Source: Acetobacteraceae bacterium (lineage in GTDB: Bacteria; Pseudomonadota; Alphaproteobacteria; Acetobacterales; Acetobacteraceae). Taken from it: DNA of 47,632 nt. The DNA is taken from positions 1 through 47,632 of the forward strand of contig JADLHF010000077.1 in NCBI GenBank assembly GCA_020848935.1. Direction: 5' to 3'. Of the stretch, positions 26,631 through 35,866 are shown piece after piece; within the stretch, counting starts at the first letter, position 1; each line of letters opens with the position of its first letter. The notes beneath the pieces were generated by a model, which saw nothing but the letters and a program-made list of their open reading frames with translations, was not told where the DNA came from and made no database searches. Position numbers and translations under genes: made by a program.

Positions 26631-27908
26631 ATGCCCCCCGTGCTCGGTATCGACTTCGGTACCACCAATACCGTGCTGGCGCTGCTGCACCCCGACGGCA
26701 CCACCACCACCGCCCGCTTCGGCACGCAGGAGGTGTTCCGCTCGGTGCTGTGCTTTTGGGCCGAGAACTACGGCAGCGGCACCGCCCAGGGCAGTCGTCT
26801 GCGCCAGGAAGCCGGACCCGCCGCCATCGAGGCCTATCTCGACGACCCCCTGGACTCCCGCCTGATCATGTCGATGAAGACCTACCTGGCGCAGCGCAGC
26901 TTCACCGATACCCGCATCTTTGGCCGCCGCTTCACGCTGGAGGCGCTGATCGCCACCTTCCTGCGCAGCTTCCTCGCCGCCGCCCAGGTGGATCCCGCCG
27001 GCCTGCGCATCATCGCCGGCCGCCCGGTGCGCTTCGCCGGCGAGCGCACCGACGATGATTTCGGCGAGACCCGCCTGCGCGCCGCCTTCGCCGAGGCCGG
27101 CATGGTGGGCATCGACGTGGCGCTGGAGCCGGAAGGCGCCGGCTACCGCTTCGCCCGCACCCTGACCGCGCCCGCCACCGTGCTGATCGGCGATTTCGGC
27201 GGCGGCACCAGCGATTTCTCCCTGCTGCGCTTCGTGCCCGGCCAAGGGGTGGAGCCGCTCGGCCATTCCGGCGTCGGCATCGCTGGCGACGTGTTCGACT
27301 ACCGCATCATCGACCAGGTGATCTCGCCGCGCCTGGGCAAGGGCATGACGTATCGCGTGATGGGCGGGGCGGAGCTGCCGGTGCCGCCGGATTGGTATTC
27401 CTCCTTCGCCCGCTGGCATCGCCTGTCGCTGATGCGCAACCCGAAAACCCTGCGCGAAATGCGCGAGGTGATGCGCGGCGCCCGCGACCCCCACCGGCTG
27501 GGCAACCTGGTCGACCTGATCGAGGACGAGATGGGCTATCGCCTCTACCAGACCGTCTCGGCGGCCAAGGCGGCCTTGTCGGACTCCGCCACCACCCGTC
27601 TTTCCTTCCACCACAAGGAGCTGGGCCTGGACATCGCCATCACCCGCGCGGATTTCGAGGCCTGGATCGCGGCCGACCTCGCCCAGTTCGCCGCCGCCAT
27701 CGACCAGGTGATGCGGCAATCCGGCGTGACGGCTGTCGATCACGTCTTCCTCACCGGCGGCACCAGCTTCGTGCCCGCCGTGCGCCGCCTGTTCGATGAC
27801 CGCTTCGGCGCCGCGCGGGTCAGCACCGGCGGCGAATTCGTCTCGGTGGCCGAGGGGCTGGCGCTGATCGGGCGCGACCGCGCGGCCGGCTTCGCGTCGC
27901 ATGGCTGA
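26631..27908 (+). CDS. Hsp70 family protein (YegD-like)
   Basis: 425 aa actin/Hsp70-fold ATPase without the substrate-binding domain, like E. coli YegD. Phosphate 1 motif GIDFGTTNTVLAL near 5-17, phosphate 2 LIGDFGGGTSDFSLLRF near 184, adenosine motif FLTGGTSFVPAVRRLF near 375. Function is unknown; a chaperone-like role is only inferred. ATG 26631 directly precedes the motif. The last 8 bases overlap the start of yraN, so the genes are translationally coupled. Confidence 0.88.
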   Translation: MPPVLGIDFGTTNTVLALLHPDGTTTTARFGTQEVFRSVLCFWAENYGSGTAQGSRLRQEAGPAAIEAYLDDPLDSRLIMSMKTYLAQRSFTDTRIFGRRFTLEALIATFLRSFLAAAQVDPAGLRIIAGRPVRFAGERTDDDFGETRLRAAFAEAGMVGIDVALEPEGAGYRFARTLTAPATVLIGDFGGGTSDFSLLRFVPGQGVEPLGHSGVGIAGDVFDYRIIDQVISPRLGKGMTYRVMGGAELPVPPDWYSSFARWHRLSLMRNPKTLREMREVMRGARDPHRLGNLVDLIEDEMGYRLYQTVSAAKAALSDSATTRLSFHHKELGLDIAITRADFEAWIAADLAQFAAAIDQVMRQSGVTAVDHVFLTGGTSFVPAVRRLFDDRFGAARVSTGGEFVSVAEGLALIGRDRAAGFASHG

Positions 27909-28281
27909 CACCCGCCGCTCCCTGCGCGGCCGCGCCAACCAGGCCGGCGGCGTGGCGGCGGAGGCGGCGGTGGCGGCGGCGCTGGCACGCGAAGGCTGGA
28001 CCGTGCTCGGCCAGCGGCTGCGCACCCCGGCCGGCGAGATCGACCTGGTGGCCGAACGCTGCGGCCTGCTGGCCTTCGTCGAGGTCAAGCGCCGCGCCCG
28101 CCTCGCCCAGGCCGCCTTCGCCCTGGGGCCGCGCCAGCGCGCCCGGCTGATCGCGGCGGCCGGGATCGTGCTGGCGCAGAATCCCGGCTGGGGGGCGGCC
28201 GGCGTGCGCTTCGACGTGGTGCTGGTCGATGCCCAGGGCACGGTGCGCCGCATCGCCGATGCGTTCCGCGTCGAGGAATGA
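27901..28281 (+). CDS. YraN family protein (UPF0102)
   Basis: 126 aa restriction-endonuclease-like fold. The catalytic pattern is present: Glu in the N-terminal helix (GGVAAEAAVAAAL), GEIDLVAE, and FVEVKRR (D-ExK). Family members act in Holliday-junction or DNA end processing in some bacteria, but the physiological role is unclear. Usually found with a methyltransferase (RsmI) gene; here it overlaps an Hsp70-like gene instead. Confidence 0.9.
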   Translation: MADTRRSLRGRANQAGGVAAEAAVAAALAREGWTVLGQRLRTPAGEIDLVAERCGLLAFVEVKRRARLAQAAFALGPRQRARLIAAAGIVLAQNPGWGAAGVRFDVVLVDAQGTVRRIADAFRVEE

Positions 28282-28343
28282 CCGCGCATGGCAACCGGCG
28301 ACCGGGCGCACCAAATAGGGACGGCAACGTTCGGAGTCGTGCC

Positions 28344-28733
28344 ATGAAACCATATCTTCCGCTCGCCCTGCTGCTGTGCACCGCCCTTCCCGCCGTGGCG
28401 CAACCGCCCCCCTCGGCCGGGCCCGTGCCGAAGGCGCGCCTGCCCGCTCCGCCGGTGGCCGACGAGGCGCCGCCCAGCGCCTTCGTCACCGCCGCCCGCT
28501 CTGCCATTGCCGCCGGCCGCACGGGCGAGGCGATCGAGGCGATCGAGCGCGCCGAAAGCCGGGTGCTGGTCCGCTCGGTGCGGCCTTCCCGCGCGGAGAT
28601 TCCCAGTGAACAGGCGCCGGTCCGCCTGCTGACCGAAGCGCGCCAGGCGCTGGGGCAGGGCGATCGCGCCACGGCGCTGGCGAAGCTGGCCGAGGCGCTT
28701 GCGAACCCGACGCTGGATTCGCCGGTGGAGTAG
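28344..28733 (+). CDS. Small secreted hypothetical protein
   Basis: 129 aa. Signal peptide MKPYLPLALLLCTALPAVAQ (cut after AVA), then a Pro-rich linker, an Ala-rich helical stretch with two helical repeats (FVTAARSAIAAGRTGEAIEAIERAESR and LLTEARQALGQGDRATALAKLAEAL). It looks like a minimal TPR-like periplasmic protein. I recognise the style from alphaproteobacterial genomes but know no function. ATG 28344 begins the signal peptide and has GGAG upstream. Convergent with dedA. Confidence 0.75.
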   Translation: MKPYLPLALLLCTALPAVAQPPPSAGPVPKARLPAPPVADEAPPSAFVTAARSAIAAGRTGEAIEAIERAESRVLVRSVRPSRAEIPSEQAPVRLLTEARQALGQGDRATALAKLAEALANPTLDSPVE

Positions 28734-28811
28734 CCAGGCGGGGCGGTCCTGGTCGCCCCCCTATCGCTGTTGCCGCCGGCCTTCGGCGCGCCCGCGGAAT
28801 GCCGGGTGGGT

Positions 28812-29387
28812 TCAGGCGGAGCTGGCCGCGTCGGCACGGCGTCGGGCGGCACGGGCACGGTAGATCAGGCCGCCGATGACGAACAGGCCGATGCCGCCCA
28901 GCGCCCACCCGACATTATGCGCGCCGAACGCTTCGGCCAGGAACCAGCCGGCGGCGACGAAACTGGCCGCCCAGACGCCGGCGGCAACGAAGTTCAGCGC
29001 GGCGAAATAGCCGTAATTCATCGTCGTCATGCCGCAGGCGACGGAGGCGACGTTGCGGATGCCATAGGCGAAACGGAAGCTCAGGATGAACGCGGCCCCG
29101 AATCGCTCGATGAAGTCGATCGCGCGCGCCACCCGTGCCTCGGCCCCCGGAATGCGGCGCACCACGCGCACGCCGAAGCGCCGGCCCAACAGGAACCAGC
29201 ACTGATCGCCCAGGAACGAGCCCGCCCAGACCGACAACAACAGCACCCACGGATCGACGATGCCGGTGGCATGGCCCAGTGCCGCTGCCATCAGAACGAA
29301 GGACTCGCCTTCGAAGAACGACCATAGGAAAGCGCCGAGATAGGCGAGGTGGCCCCACTCGTTCCAGATTTCAGCCAGCTCGGCCAA
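28812..29387 (-). CDS. DedA family membrane protein
   Basis: 191 aa with the DedA/SNARE-associated domain: FFEGESFVLMAAALGHATG (Glu motif), GDQCWFLLGRRFG, FIERFGAAFILSFRFAYGIRNVASVACGMT, then two more membrane helices. The F-R-x-x-x-G-x-R motif in the amphipathic segment is present (FRFAYGIR). Members flip polyprenyl-phosphate or phospholipid. Single gene, about 95 nt after mtnA, with a hairpin between. Confidence 0.9.
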   Translation of the reverse strand: MAELAEIWNEWGHLAYLGAFLWSFFEGESFVLMAAALGHATGIVDPWVLLLSVWAGSFLGDQCWFLLGRRFGVRVVRRIPGAEARVARAIDFIERFGAAFILSFRFAYGIRNVASVACGMTTMNYGYFAALNFVAAGVWAASFVAAGWFLAEAFGAHNVGWALGGIGLFVIGGLIYRARAARRRADAASSA

Positions 29388-29409
29388 ATGCGGCGTTCCC
29401 CCTGACGGC

Positions 29410-29439
29410 TCGTGCGGTCACAATGGTCATTGCCCGCAC
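29410..29439. terminator. Hairpin between mtnA and dedA
   Basis: Nested dyad: CGTGCGG against CCCGCAC outside and the 12-nt palindrome CAATGGTCATTG (29421-29432) inside. It lies about 45 nt past the mtnA stop and 22 nt before the dedA start. Without a T-run it is a weak terminator candidate; it could equally be a leader structure of dedA. Confidence 0.45.
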
Positions 29440-29483
29440 CCGCCGGCAAGTGATGTTTTGCTCATCCGCAGCGCGGGGGCCGC

Positions 29484-30575
<1,092 letters not shown>

Positions 30576-30595
30576 GCGGGTCGGCTCCTGACGGG

Positions 30596-31084
30596 TCAGA
30601 TGCGCTGGTGCAGAACGCAGACCAGGGTGAAAAGCCGCCTTCCGGTGGCGAAATCAATGGCAATCTTGCCAGCCAATCGGTCAATCAGCAGTTGCGCGCC
30701 CTCGTTGTGCAGTCCGCGGCGGCCCATGTCGATGGCCTGGATGCGCGCCTCCCGCCCCTCCTGCACCGCCAGGACGTGGCTGTCCACCAGCATTTGATAG
30801 TCCTTGATCAGCCGCCGGAACGGGCCCAGCGCCAGGGCGACGACATGCAGCCTGCGGTCATCGGTGGCGCGGATGTCGAAGGCCAGCCGGCCCTCGGCAA
30901 TCGACAGGCGCAGCGCGAAGGGGCCGTCGCCCGGGGCACGGACGGGGGTGAAGCGGTTCTCGGCCAGCAGGTCTTCCACCGCCTGGGCGCGATCGGCCTC
31001 CAGCAGCGGGGACAGGCGGGTCAGCGCCTCGCCCTCCAGCACCAACCGGCCCAGCCGCCCGTGCTTCAGCGCGGTGTCAGGCAT
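30596..31084 (-). CDS. UPF0262 family protein
   Basis: 162 aa. Alphaproteobacterial family with the hallmarks LKDY-type segment FRRLIKDYQMLVDSHVLAV, EARIQAIDMGRRGLHNEGAQLL and FTLVCVLH at the end. No known activity. Its ATG overlaps the end of the DUF983 gene by 8 nt, so the two are coupled; this pairing of small proteins is part of what suggests an alphaproteobacterial host. Confidence 0.88.
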   Translation of the reverse strand: MPDTALKHGRLGRLVLEGEALTRLSPLLEADRAQAVEDLLAENRFTPVRAPGDGPFALRLSIAEGRLAFDIRATDDRRLHVVALALGPFRRLIKDYQMLVDSHVLAVQEGREARIQAIDMGRRGLHNEGAQLLIDRLAGKIAIDFATGRRLFTLVCVLHQRI

Positions 31085-31508
31085 GATGGTCCGGCTGGCC
31101 GAACCCGAGCTTGAGCATCAACCCGATGGTCGCCCCCTTGACCGGCCGCATCAGCGCCAGCGACAGGGCGATGGTCAGCGGCACCCAGATCGCGGTGTGC
31201 ACCCAAAGGTCCGGTGTCTGTGCCTTCTCCAGCACCAGCATGCCTGGCACCACGATGTGGCCGACGGCGAAGATGGTGACATAGGGCGGCAGGTCGTCGG
31301 CGCGCACCCGGCCCAGCGGGGCGTCGCACTGCGCGCAGCTGCCGGCCACGCGCAGCCAGCCGGCGAACAGGCGGGCCTTGCCGCAGCACGGGCAGATGCC
31401 GCGCAGGCCGCGCAGCAGGGCGGTGGGCATGTCCGGCATCGCTGCCGCCGGCGCAGGTGTGGCGACGTCGGCGGAAGGCCAGCGGACGGGGGCAACGGAG
31501 TCGGGCAC
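31077..31508 (-). CDS. DUF983 membrane protein with zinc ribbon
   Basis: 143 aa. After a Pro/Ala-rich leader of about 30 residues comes LRGICPCCGKARLFAGW and GSCAQCDAPLG, a four-cysteine ribbon, then two membrane helices (TIFAVGHIVVPGMLVL and AIWVPLTIALSLALMRPVKG). Start is GTG 31508 with GGAGG 8 nt upstream. Function unknown. Divergent from the racemase gene; the 114-nt gap contains an AT-rich TATATA stretch near 31581 that could hold both promoters. Confidence 0.85.
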   Translation of the reverse strand: MPDSVAPVRWPSADVATPAPAAAMPDMPTALLRGLRGICPCCGKARLFAGWLRVAGSCAQCDAPLGRVRADDLPPYVTIFAVGHIVVPGMLVLEKAQTPDLWVHTAIWVPLTIALSLALMRPVKGATIGLMLKLGFGQPDHHA

Positions 31509-31622
31509 GGGGCTATCCTCCGGCGGGGCCAGCGGCTAAGCCGGAAGCGGCGAGCAGCGGGCGGCCATGGTGCGGTGCAATATATACCGCCTCGGCGGCC
31601 ATTTGGCGAAGCGGAGATTTTC

Positions 31623-32318
31623 ATGCCAGGAAATGCAGTGCCGCGCATCCTGTTGGTGAACCCGAATTCGAGCACGGCGTGCAGTGCCGGGATCGACGCG
31701 GCGGTGGCCGGTTTGCGCCATCCCGGCGGCCCGATGATCGAGGTCGCCACCGTGGCGGACGGGCCGCCAGGCATCTATTCCTGGCGCGACTGGCATGCCG
31801 CCGTGGCGCCGCTGTGCGCGGTGGTGGCGGGCGAGGCGGCGGATGTGTTCGTCATCGCCTGCGCCTCCGACCCCGGAATCGAGGCGGTGCGCGAAGTGAC
31901 CGGGCGGCCGGTGCTGGGCATGTTCCGCTGCGCGGTGGCCGCGGCGATGCTGCGCGCCGAGCGGTTCGGGGTGATCGCGCTGGCCGATGCGTCGGTCGGC
32001 CGCCATGCGCTGGCGTTGCGGGCAATGGGGGTGCAGGGCCGGCTGGCCGGCGAGATCGCCATGAACACCAGCATCGACGCACTGCTGGATCCCGTGGCGA
32101 CCGGTGGTGCGCTGCTGGCGGCGGGGCGGGGGCTGGTGGCGCAGGGTGCCGGGGCGGTGGTGCTGGGGTGCACCGGCATGGCCGGGCATCGCGCGGCCCT
32201 GGCCGCGGCGTTGGGGGTGCCGGTGATCGAGCCGTGCCAGGCGGCGGCGGCGCAGGCGCTGGGGCTGCTGGCGGGCGGGGCGGAACCAGCCGCGCGGGAC
32301 GGCCGCGCGGCTGGTTGA
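31623..32318 (+). CDS. Hydantoin/aspartate-glutamate racemase family protein
   Basis: 231 aa. NPNSS (13-17) and two catalytic cysteines, Cys80 in ACASDPG and Cys183 in GCTGMAG, are the signature of hydantoin racemase and related Asp/Glu racemases. The ACxSDPG motif favours hydantoin racemase (HyuA). Two N-carbamoyl-D-amino-acid amidohydrolases and a cyclic amidohydrolase lie 2-6 kb downstream, so together a hydantoin route is plausible, though they are on the other strand. Frame supported to the stop; the end is Ala/Gly-rich. Confidence 0.85.
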   Translation: MPGNAVPRILLVNPNSSTACSAGIDAAVAGLRHPGGPMIEVATVADGPPGIYSWRDWHAAVAPLCAVVAGEAADVFVIACASDPGIEAVREVTGRPVLGMFRCAVAAAMLRAERFGVIALADASVGRHALALRAMGVQGRLAGEIAMNTSIDALLDPVATGGALLAAGRGLVAQGAGAVVLGCTGMAGHRAALAAALGVPVIEPCQAAAAQALGLLAGGAEPAARDGRAAG

Positions 32319-32502
32319 ACGCGGTGGCGATGGCCTGGCCGCCCGCTTGGGAACGGGCGCCGGGGCGGCGGCGTTTTGCCGCATCGGCGCCCACCATCGC
32401 GGCGCAAGTGTTACCCTGGCGACTCCTAACAAGGTATGAACGACCGGTGGCGATGGGCGAACGGATACGATTTTTTTACCCCCCGGCGCGGCTGGGACGG
32501 CG

Positions 32503-33597
32503 ATGAGCGGGCGGGTGCGGCGGTTCCTGGGCCGGGTGACGCGCGGCGTTGCCTGGCGGCTGGGCTTCATGCCGATCCCCGCATCCGCCCGCAAGCTGCC
32601 GGCCTGGGGCGGGCGGCCGGGCGGGCCGATCGTGGCGCTGGACATGGACGAGTGCCAGGCCTTCTTCGGCTACCTGCGCATCCACGCCTATGCCGTTCTG
32701 GACCGGGCCGAGGCGCACGGCCATGACGCCCTGCTGGCCGGGCTGTTCGTGGCGCTGGAGATCGACGGCGCGCGGCCGGTGCAGCGTGGGCGGGCGGTCT
32801 CGGTGCAGCCCAGCCTTGCCGTCGAGTTCGAGCTGGACGCGCTGGTGGAGAGGAACGTGCCGATGGACCGCGCCGTGCTGGTGGTGGGGTTCGGCGACGG
32901 GGAGTCGCGGTTTCCGATGAACGCGGTGCTGCCCTATGCCCGGGCGCGCGATTTGCGCAGCCAGCTGGTGGAGTTCCGGGCCATGACCCGCGCGCTGGCC
33001 GAGGCGGAGGGGCGGCGGCCGACGCTGCTGGATGTCGGCGGGCGGGCGCGCAGCTACGTCCAGAAGAGCGAGGAGTTCCCGCATTGCGATGTCACCGTGT
33101 TCGATATCCATCCCGACCCCGGGGTGGATGTGGTGGGGGACGCCCATGAGATGAGCCGGCTGCTGCCGGCCGAGAGTTTCGATTTCGCCCAGAGCCTGGC
33201 GGTGTTCGAGCATCTGCTGATGCCGTGGAAGGTGGCGGTGGAACTCAACCGGGTGCTGAAGCCGGGCGGGGTCTGCTACATCTGGGCGCCGCAGACCCAT
33301 GCGCTGCATGACCTGCCGTGGGATTTCTTCCGGTTTTCCGATGCCGCCTGGCATGCGCTGTTCAATGCCCATACCGGGTTCGAGATTCTCGGCACCGACA
33401 TGTCGCTGCAGGTGCATGTGGTGCCGCGGGTCTATCCGGAGACGCCGGCCGATGCCGAGCATAGCGCGGGGTTCATGGCCTGCGGGGTGATCGCGCGCAA
33501 GATCGGGCCGGCGCGGGTGGACTGGGCGGTGCCGTTGGGCGAGGTGATCGATACCTCCTATCCGCTGGACGCGCCGGGCGTGCATCCCGGTGGGTGA
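32503..33597 (+). CDS. Class I SAM-dependent methyltransferase with N-terminal extension
   Basis: 364 aa. The C-terminal half is a Methyltransf_11-like domain: motif I LLDVGGRARSYV (near 164), FDIHPDPGVDVVGDAHE, FDFAQSLAVFEHLLMPW and LKPGG. Motif I reads DVGGRA rather than DxGxGxG, so cofactor binding may be altered. The first ~150 residues form a separate region (MDECQAFFGYLRIHAYAVLDRAEAHGHD...) that I do not recognise. Similar proteins occur among polysaccharide and glycan modification genes. Stands alone; the 184-nt leader holds nothing definite beyond a run of seven T. Confidence 0.78.
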   Translation: MSGRVRRFLGRVTRGVAWRLGFMPIPASARKLPAWGGRPGGPIVALDMDECQAFFGYLRIHAYAVLDRAEAHGHDALLAGLFVALEIDGARPVQRGRAVSVQPSLAVEFELDALVERNVPMDRAVLVVGFGDGESRFPMNAVLPYARARDLRSQLVEFRAMTRALAEAEGRRPTLLDVGGRARSYVQKSEEFPHCDVTVFDIHPDPGVDVVGDAHEMSRLLPAESFDFAQSLAVFEHLLMPWKVAVELNRVLKPGGVCYIWAPQTHALHDLPWDFFRFSDAAWHALFNAHTGFEILGTDMSLQVHVVPRVYPETPADAEHSAGFMACGVIARKIGPARVDWAVPLGEVIDTSYPLDAPGVHPGG

Positions 33598-33651
33598 CAG
33601 GACCGGCGGCGGAGGCTAGACCGTCGCGGAATCAGGACCAGGAGCGACGCC

Positions 33652-33882
33652 GTGAAGGAAACCGATATTGCCCGCGTGCAGGCCTATCTTCGGGCCACGC
33701 TGGGCAACAGCCGCATCCATATCGACGTGCCCAAGCGCAAGGGCGGCAGCGTGGAGGTGCTGGTGGGCGAGGAGTTCATCGGCACGCTGCATCGTGACGA
33801 CGACGATGGCGAGGTGAGCTTCACCTTGACCATCTCGATCCTGGAGGAGGACCTGCCGAAGGTGGCGGTGGTGCGGAAATAG
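33652..33882 (+). CDS. DUF3126 family protein
   Basis: 76 aa, start GTG 33652 with AGGAG 8 nt upstream. The pattern ARVQAYLRATLGN, IHIDVPKRKGGSVEVLVGEEFIGTLHRDDDDGEVSF and LEEDLP is the DUF3126 family, common in alphaproteobacteria. No biochemical function known. Its stop codon is directly adjacent to the convergent amidohydrolase stop (33883) with no spacer. Confidence 0.88.
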   Translation: MKETDIARVQAYLRATLGNSRIHIDVPKRKGGSVEVLVGEEFIGTLHRDDDDGEVSFTLTISILEEDLPKVAVVRK

Positions 33883-34845
33883 TCACGGTTTCTGCCAGGT
33901 CGGCGGATCGACCGCGCCGACCTGGCCGGTGATGCGGGCGTAGGCTTCCGGGCGGCGGTGCTTTTCGAAGGCGAAGATGGTGGTGCGGCCGAGTTCGCAC
34001 TGGGCGAGGTCGAGGTCGGCGGTGACGAGTTCGTCGTCCCATGAGGTGGCCATGGCGACGATCTCGCCCTGGGGATTGGCGATGATGGAGTGGCCGAAGA
34101 GCTCGCAGCCGTCCTCGGTGCCGGCCTTGGCGGTGGCGATGGCGAAGGTGGCGTTCTGGTAGGCGCCGGATTGCACGGACAGGTGGCTGTGGAAGACGCG
34201 CAGGTGATGCGCCTCGAAGCCGGCGGCGGCCATGTTCAGGCTGGGGGTGTTGTAGCCGACCATCACCAGCTCGACCCTCTGCAGGCCGAGGACGCGCCAG
34301 GCCTCGGGCCAGCGGCGGTCGTTGCAGATCATCATGCCCATGTTGAGGGCGGGTAGGCGGCCCATGGGCGCGCGGATGACGGGGAAGCCGAGATCGCCGA
34401 CCTCGAAATAGCGCTTTTCCAGGTGCTGGACGCTGCGCTTGGGGTCGAACTCGGCGTGGCCGGGCAGGTGGATTTTTCGGTATTTCAACAGGATGTCGCC
34501 CTCGGCCGAGACGAGGATGGCGGTGTTGAAGTGGCGGCCCTCCGGCGTGCGCTCGGCGTAGCCGAGGTGGAAGCCGATGCCGTATTTCTTCGCGGCGGCG
34601 AAGAGGGGCGCGGTTTCGTTGCTGGGCATGGCGGATTCGAACCAGCGGTCGGCCTCGGCGCGGTCCTCGTGGTAGTGGCGCGGGAAGAAGGTGGTGAGCG
34701 CGAGTTCGGGGAAGACGACGAGTTCGACGCCGCGGGCGTGGGCGCGTTCCAGCAGGCGGACCATTCTTGCGACTGCGATGTCGCGGCCTTCGGCGCGTTG
34801 GATGGGGCCGAGCTGGGCGGCGGCGACGGTGAGTGTGCGAGTCAT
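33883..34845 (-). CDS. N-carbamoyl-D-amino-acid amidohydrolase, paralogue 1
   Basis: 320 aa nitrilase-superfamily enzyme closely matching the Agrobacterium D-carbamoylase layout: FPELALTTFFPR, KYRKIHLPG, HLEKRYFEVGDLGFPV, and CNDRRWPEAWRV. The triad Glu47, Lys124 and Cys174 is intact. Family chemistry releases a D-amino acid, CO2 and ammonia from the N-carbamoyl form. It starts inside the stop of paralogue 2 (ATGA), so both are made together. The C-terminus replaces the usual end with VGAVDPPTWQKP. Confidence 0.87.
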   Translation of the reverse strand: MTRTLTVAAAQLGPIQRAEGRDIAVARMVRLLERAHARGVELVVFPELALTTFFPRHYHEDRAEADRWFESAMPSNETAPLFAAAKKYGIGFHLGYAERTPEGRHFNTAILVSAEGDILLKYRKIHLPGHAEFDPKRSVQHLEKRYFEVGDLGFPVIRAPMGRLPALNMGMMICNDRRWPEAWRVLGLQRVELVMVGYNTPSLNMAAAGFEAHHLRVFHSHLSVQSGAYQNATFAIATAKAGTEDGCELFGHSIIANPQGEIVAMATSWDDELVTADLDLAQCELGRTTIFAFEKHRRPEAYARITGQVGAVDPPTWQKP

Positions 34846-35783
34846 TTCGGGGGTTCGGCTCCGATCTGAGAGGTGATGGGGCCGTACCATTGCGGGCGGC
34901 GGTGCTGGGCGAAGTTGAACATCTTTTCGCGGCCCTGGCGGCAGGCGTCGAGGTCGATGTCGGCGGTGATGAGTTCGTCGCCGAGGGTTTTGGCAACGGC
35001 CACGATGTGGCCGTTGGGATCGACGATGCAGGAGCCGCCGATCAGGCCGGAGCCGTCCTCGTCGCCGGCTTTGGCCACGGTGATGGCCCAGGTGGCGTTC
35101 ATGTAGGCGTTGGCGCGGGCGGCGAGCTGGCTGTGTTCGGTGCGGCTGGCTGGGGTTTCGCTGTCGCCGCCGTTGGGGTCGTAGGCGGCCGAGTTGTAGC
35201 CGATGACCACCAACTCGGCGCCGCGCAGGGCCAGCACGCGCCAGGCTTCGGGCCAGCGGCGGTCGTTGCAGATCAGCATGCCGAGGACGCCATTGGCGAA
35301 GTGCGGGGCGCGGAAGGTGGGGAAGCCGAGGTCGCCGTATTCGAAGTAGCGTTTTTCGAGTTGCTGGAAGCGGGCGCCGGGACGGGGTTCGACGGAGCCG
35401 GGGAGGTGGATCTTGCGGTATTTTCCGAGCAGGGAGCCGTCGGGGTTGGTGATGATGCTGGTGTTGAAGCGTTTTCCCTCGGGGGTGAGCTCGGCGTAGC
35501 CGATGTTGAGGCCGATCTTCAGTTCGCGGGCGCGGGTGAACAGGGGCTGGGTGTTGGGGTTGGGCATTTCGCGCTCGAAATACGTGTCCAGCTCCTGGGT
35601 GGTGGGCAAGAGCCAGCGCGGGAAGAAGGTGGTGAAGGCGAGTTCGGGGAAGACGACCAGCGACGCCCGGTCGGCGGCGGCGGCTTCGAGCAGGGCGATC
35701 AGGCGGGCGAGCGTGTGGGGGCGGGTGTCGGATTTCTGGATGCCGGCCATCTGGGCGCCGGCGACGCGAAGGATTCGGGACAT
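34842..35783 (-). CDS. N-carbamoyl-D-amino-acid amidohydrolase, paralogue 2
   Basis: 313 aa, same family as the downstream gene, with Glu47, Lys124 and Cys172 intact (FPELAFTTFFPRW, KYRKIHLPG, CNDRRWPEAWRV). It is first in the two-gene operon. The active-site blocks are shared but the substrate-facing region after the Cys (GYNSAAYDPNGGDSETPAS here, GYNTPSLNMAAAGFEAHH in paralogue 1) differs, suggesting different substrates or a heteromeric enzyme. Upstream is a -10-like CATAAT with a 16-nt palindrome just behind it. Confidence 0.87.
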   Translation of the reverse strand: MSRILRVAGAQMAGIQKSDTRPHTLARLIALLEAAAADRASLVVFPELAFTTFFPRWLLPTTQELDTYFEREMPNPNTQPLFTRARELKIGLNIGYAELTPEGKRFNTSIITNPDGSLLGKYRKIHLPGSVEPRPGARFQQLEKRYFEYGDLGFPTFRAPHFANGVLGMLICNDRRWPEAWRVLALRGAELVVIGYNSAAYDPNGGDSETPASRTEHSQLAARANAYMNATWAITVAKAGDEDGSGLIGGSCIVDPNGHIVAVAKTLGDELITADIDLDACRQGREKMFNFAQHRRPQWYGPITSQIGAEPPK

Positions 35784-35844
35784 GGGGGCTCCTGCTTGGC
35801 GCCGGAGAGAATGCCTGGGTGGGGGGCGGTTTCCAAGCCGTTGG

Positions 35845-35866
35845 ATTATGTTACGATATCGCAACA
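35845..35866 (-). promoter_or_regulatory. Promoter and palindromic operator of the carbamoylase operon
   Basis: On the minus strand CATAAT (35845-35850) fits a -10 box about 60 nt before the start codon. Immediately upstream is GTTGCGATATCGTAAC (35850-35865), symmetric at 14 of 16 positions, in the spacer between the -35 and -10, a classic repressor position. The same bases encode the last codons of the hypothetical gene 35851-36387. The regulator is unknown. Confidence 0.6.
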
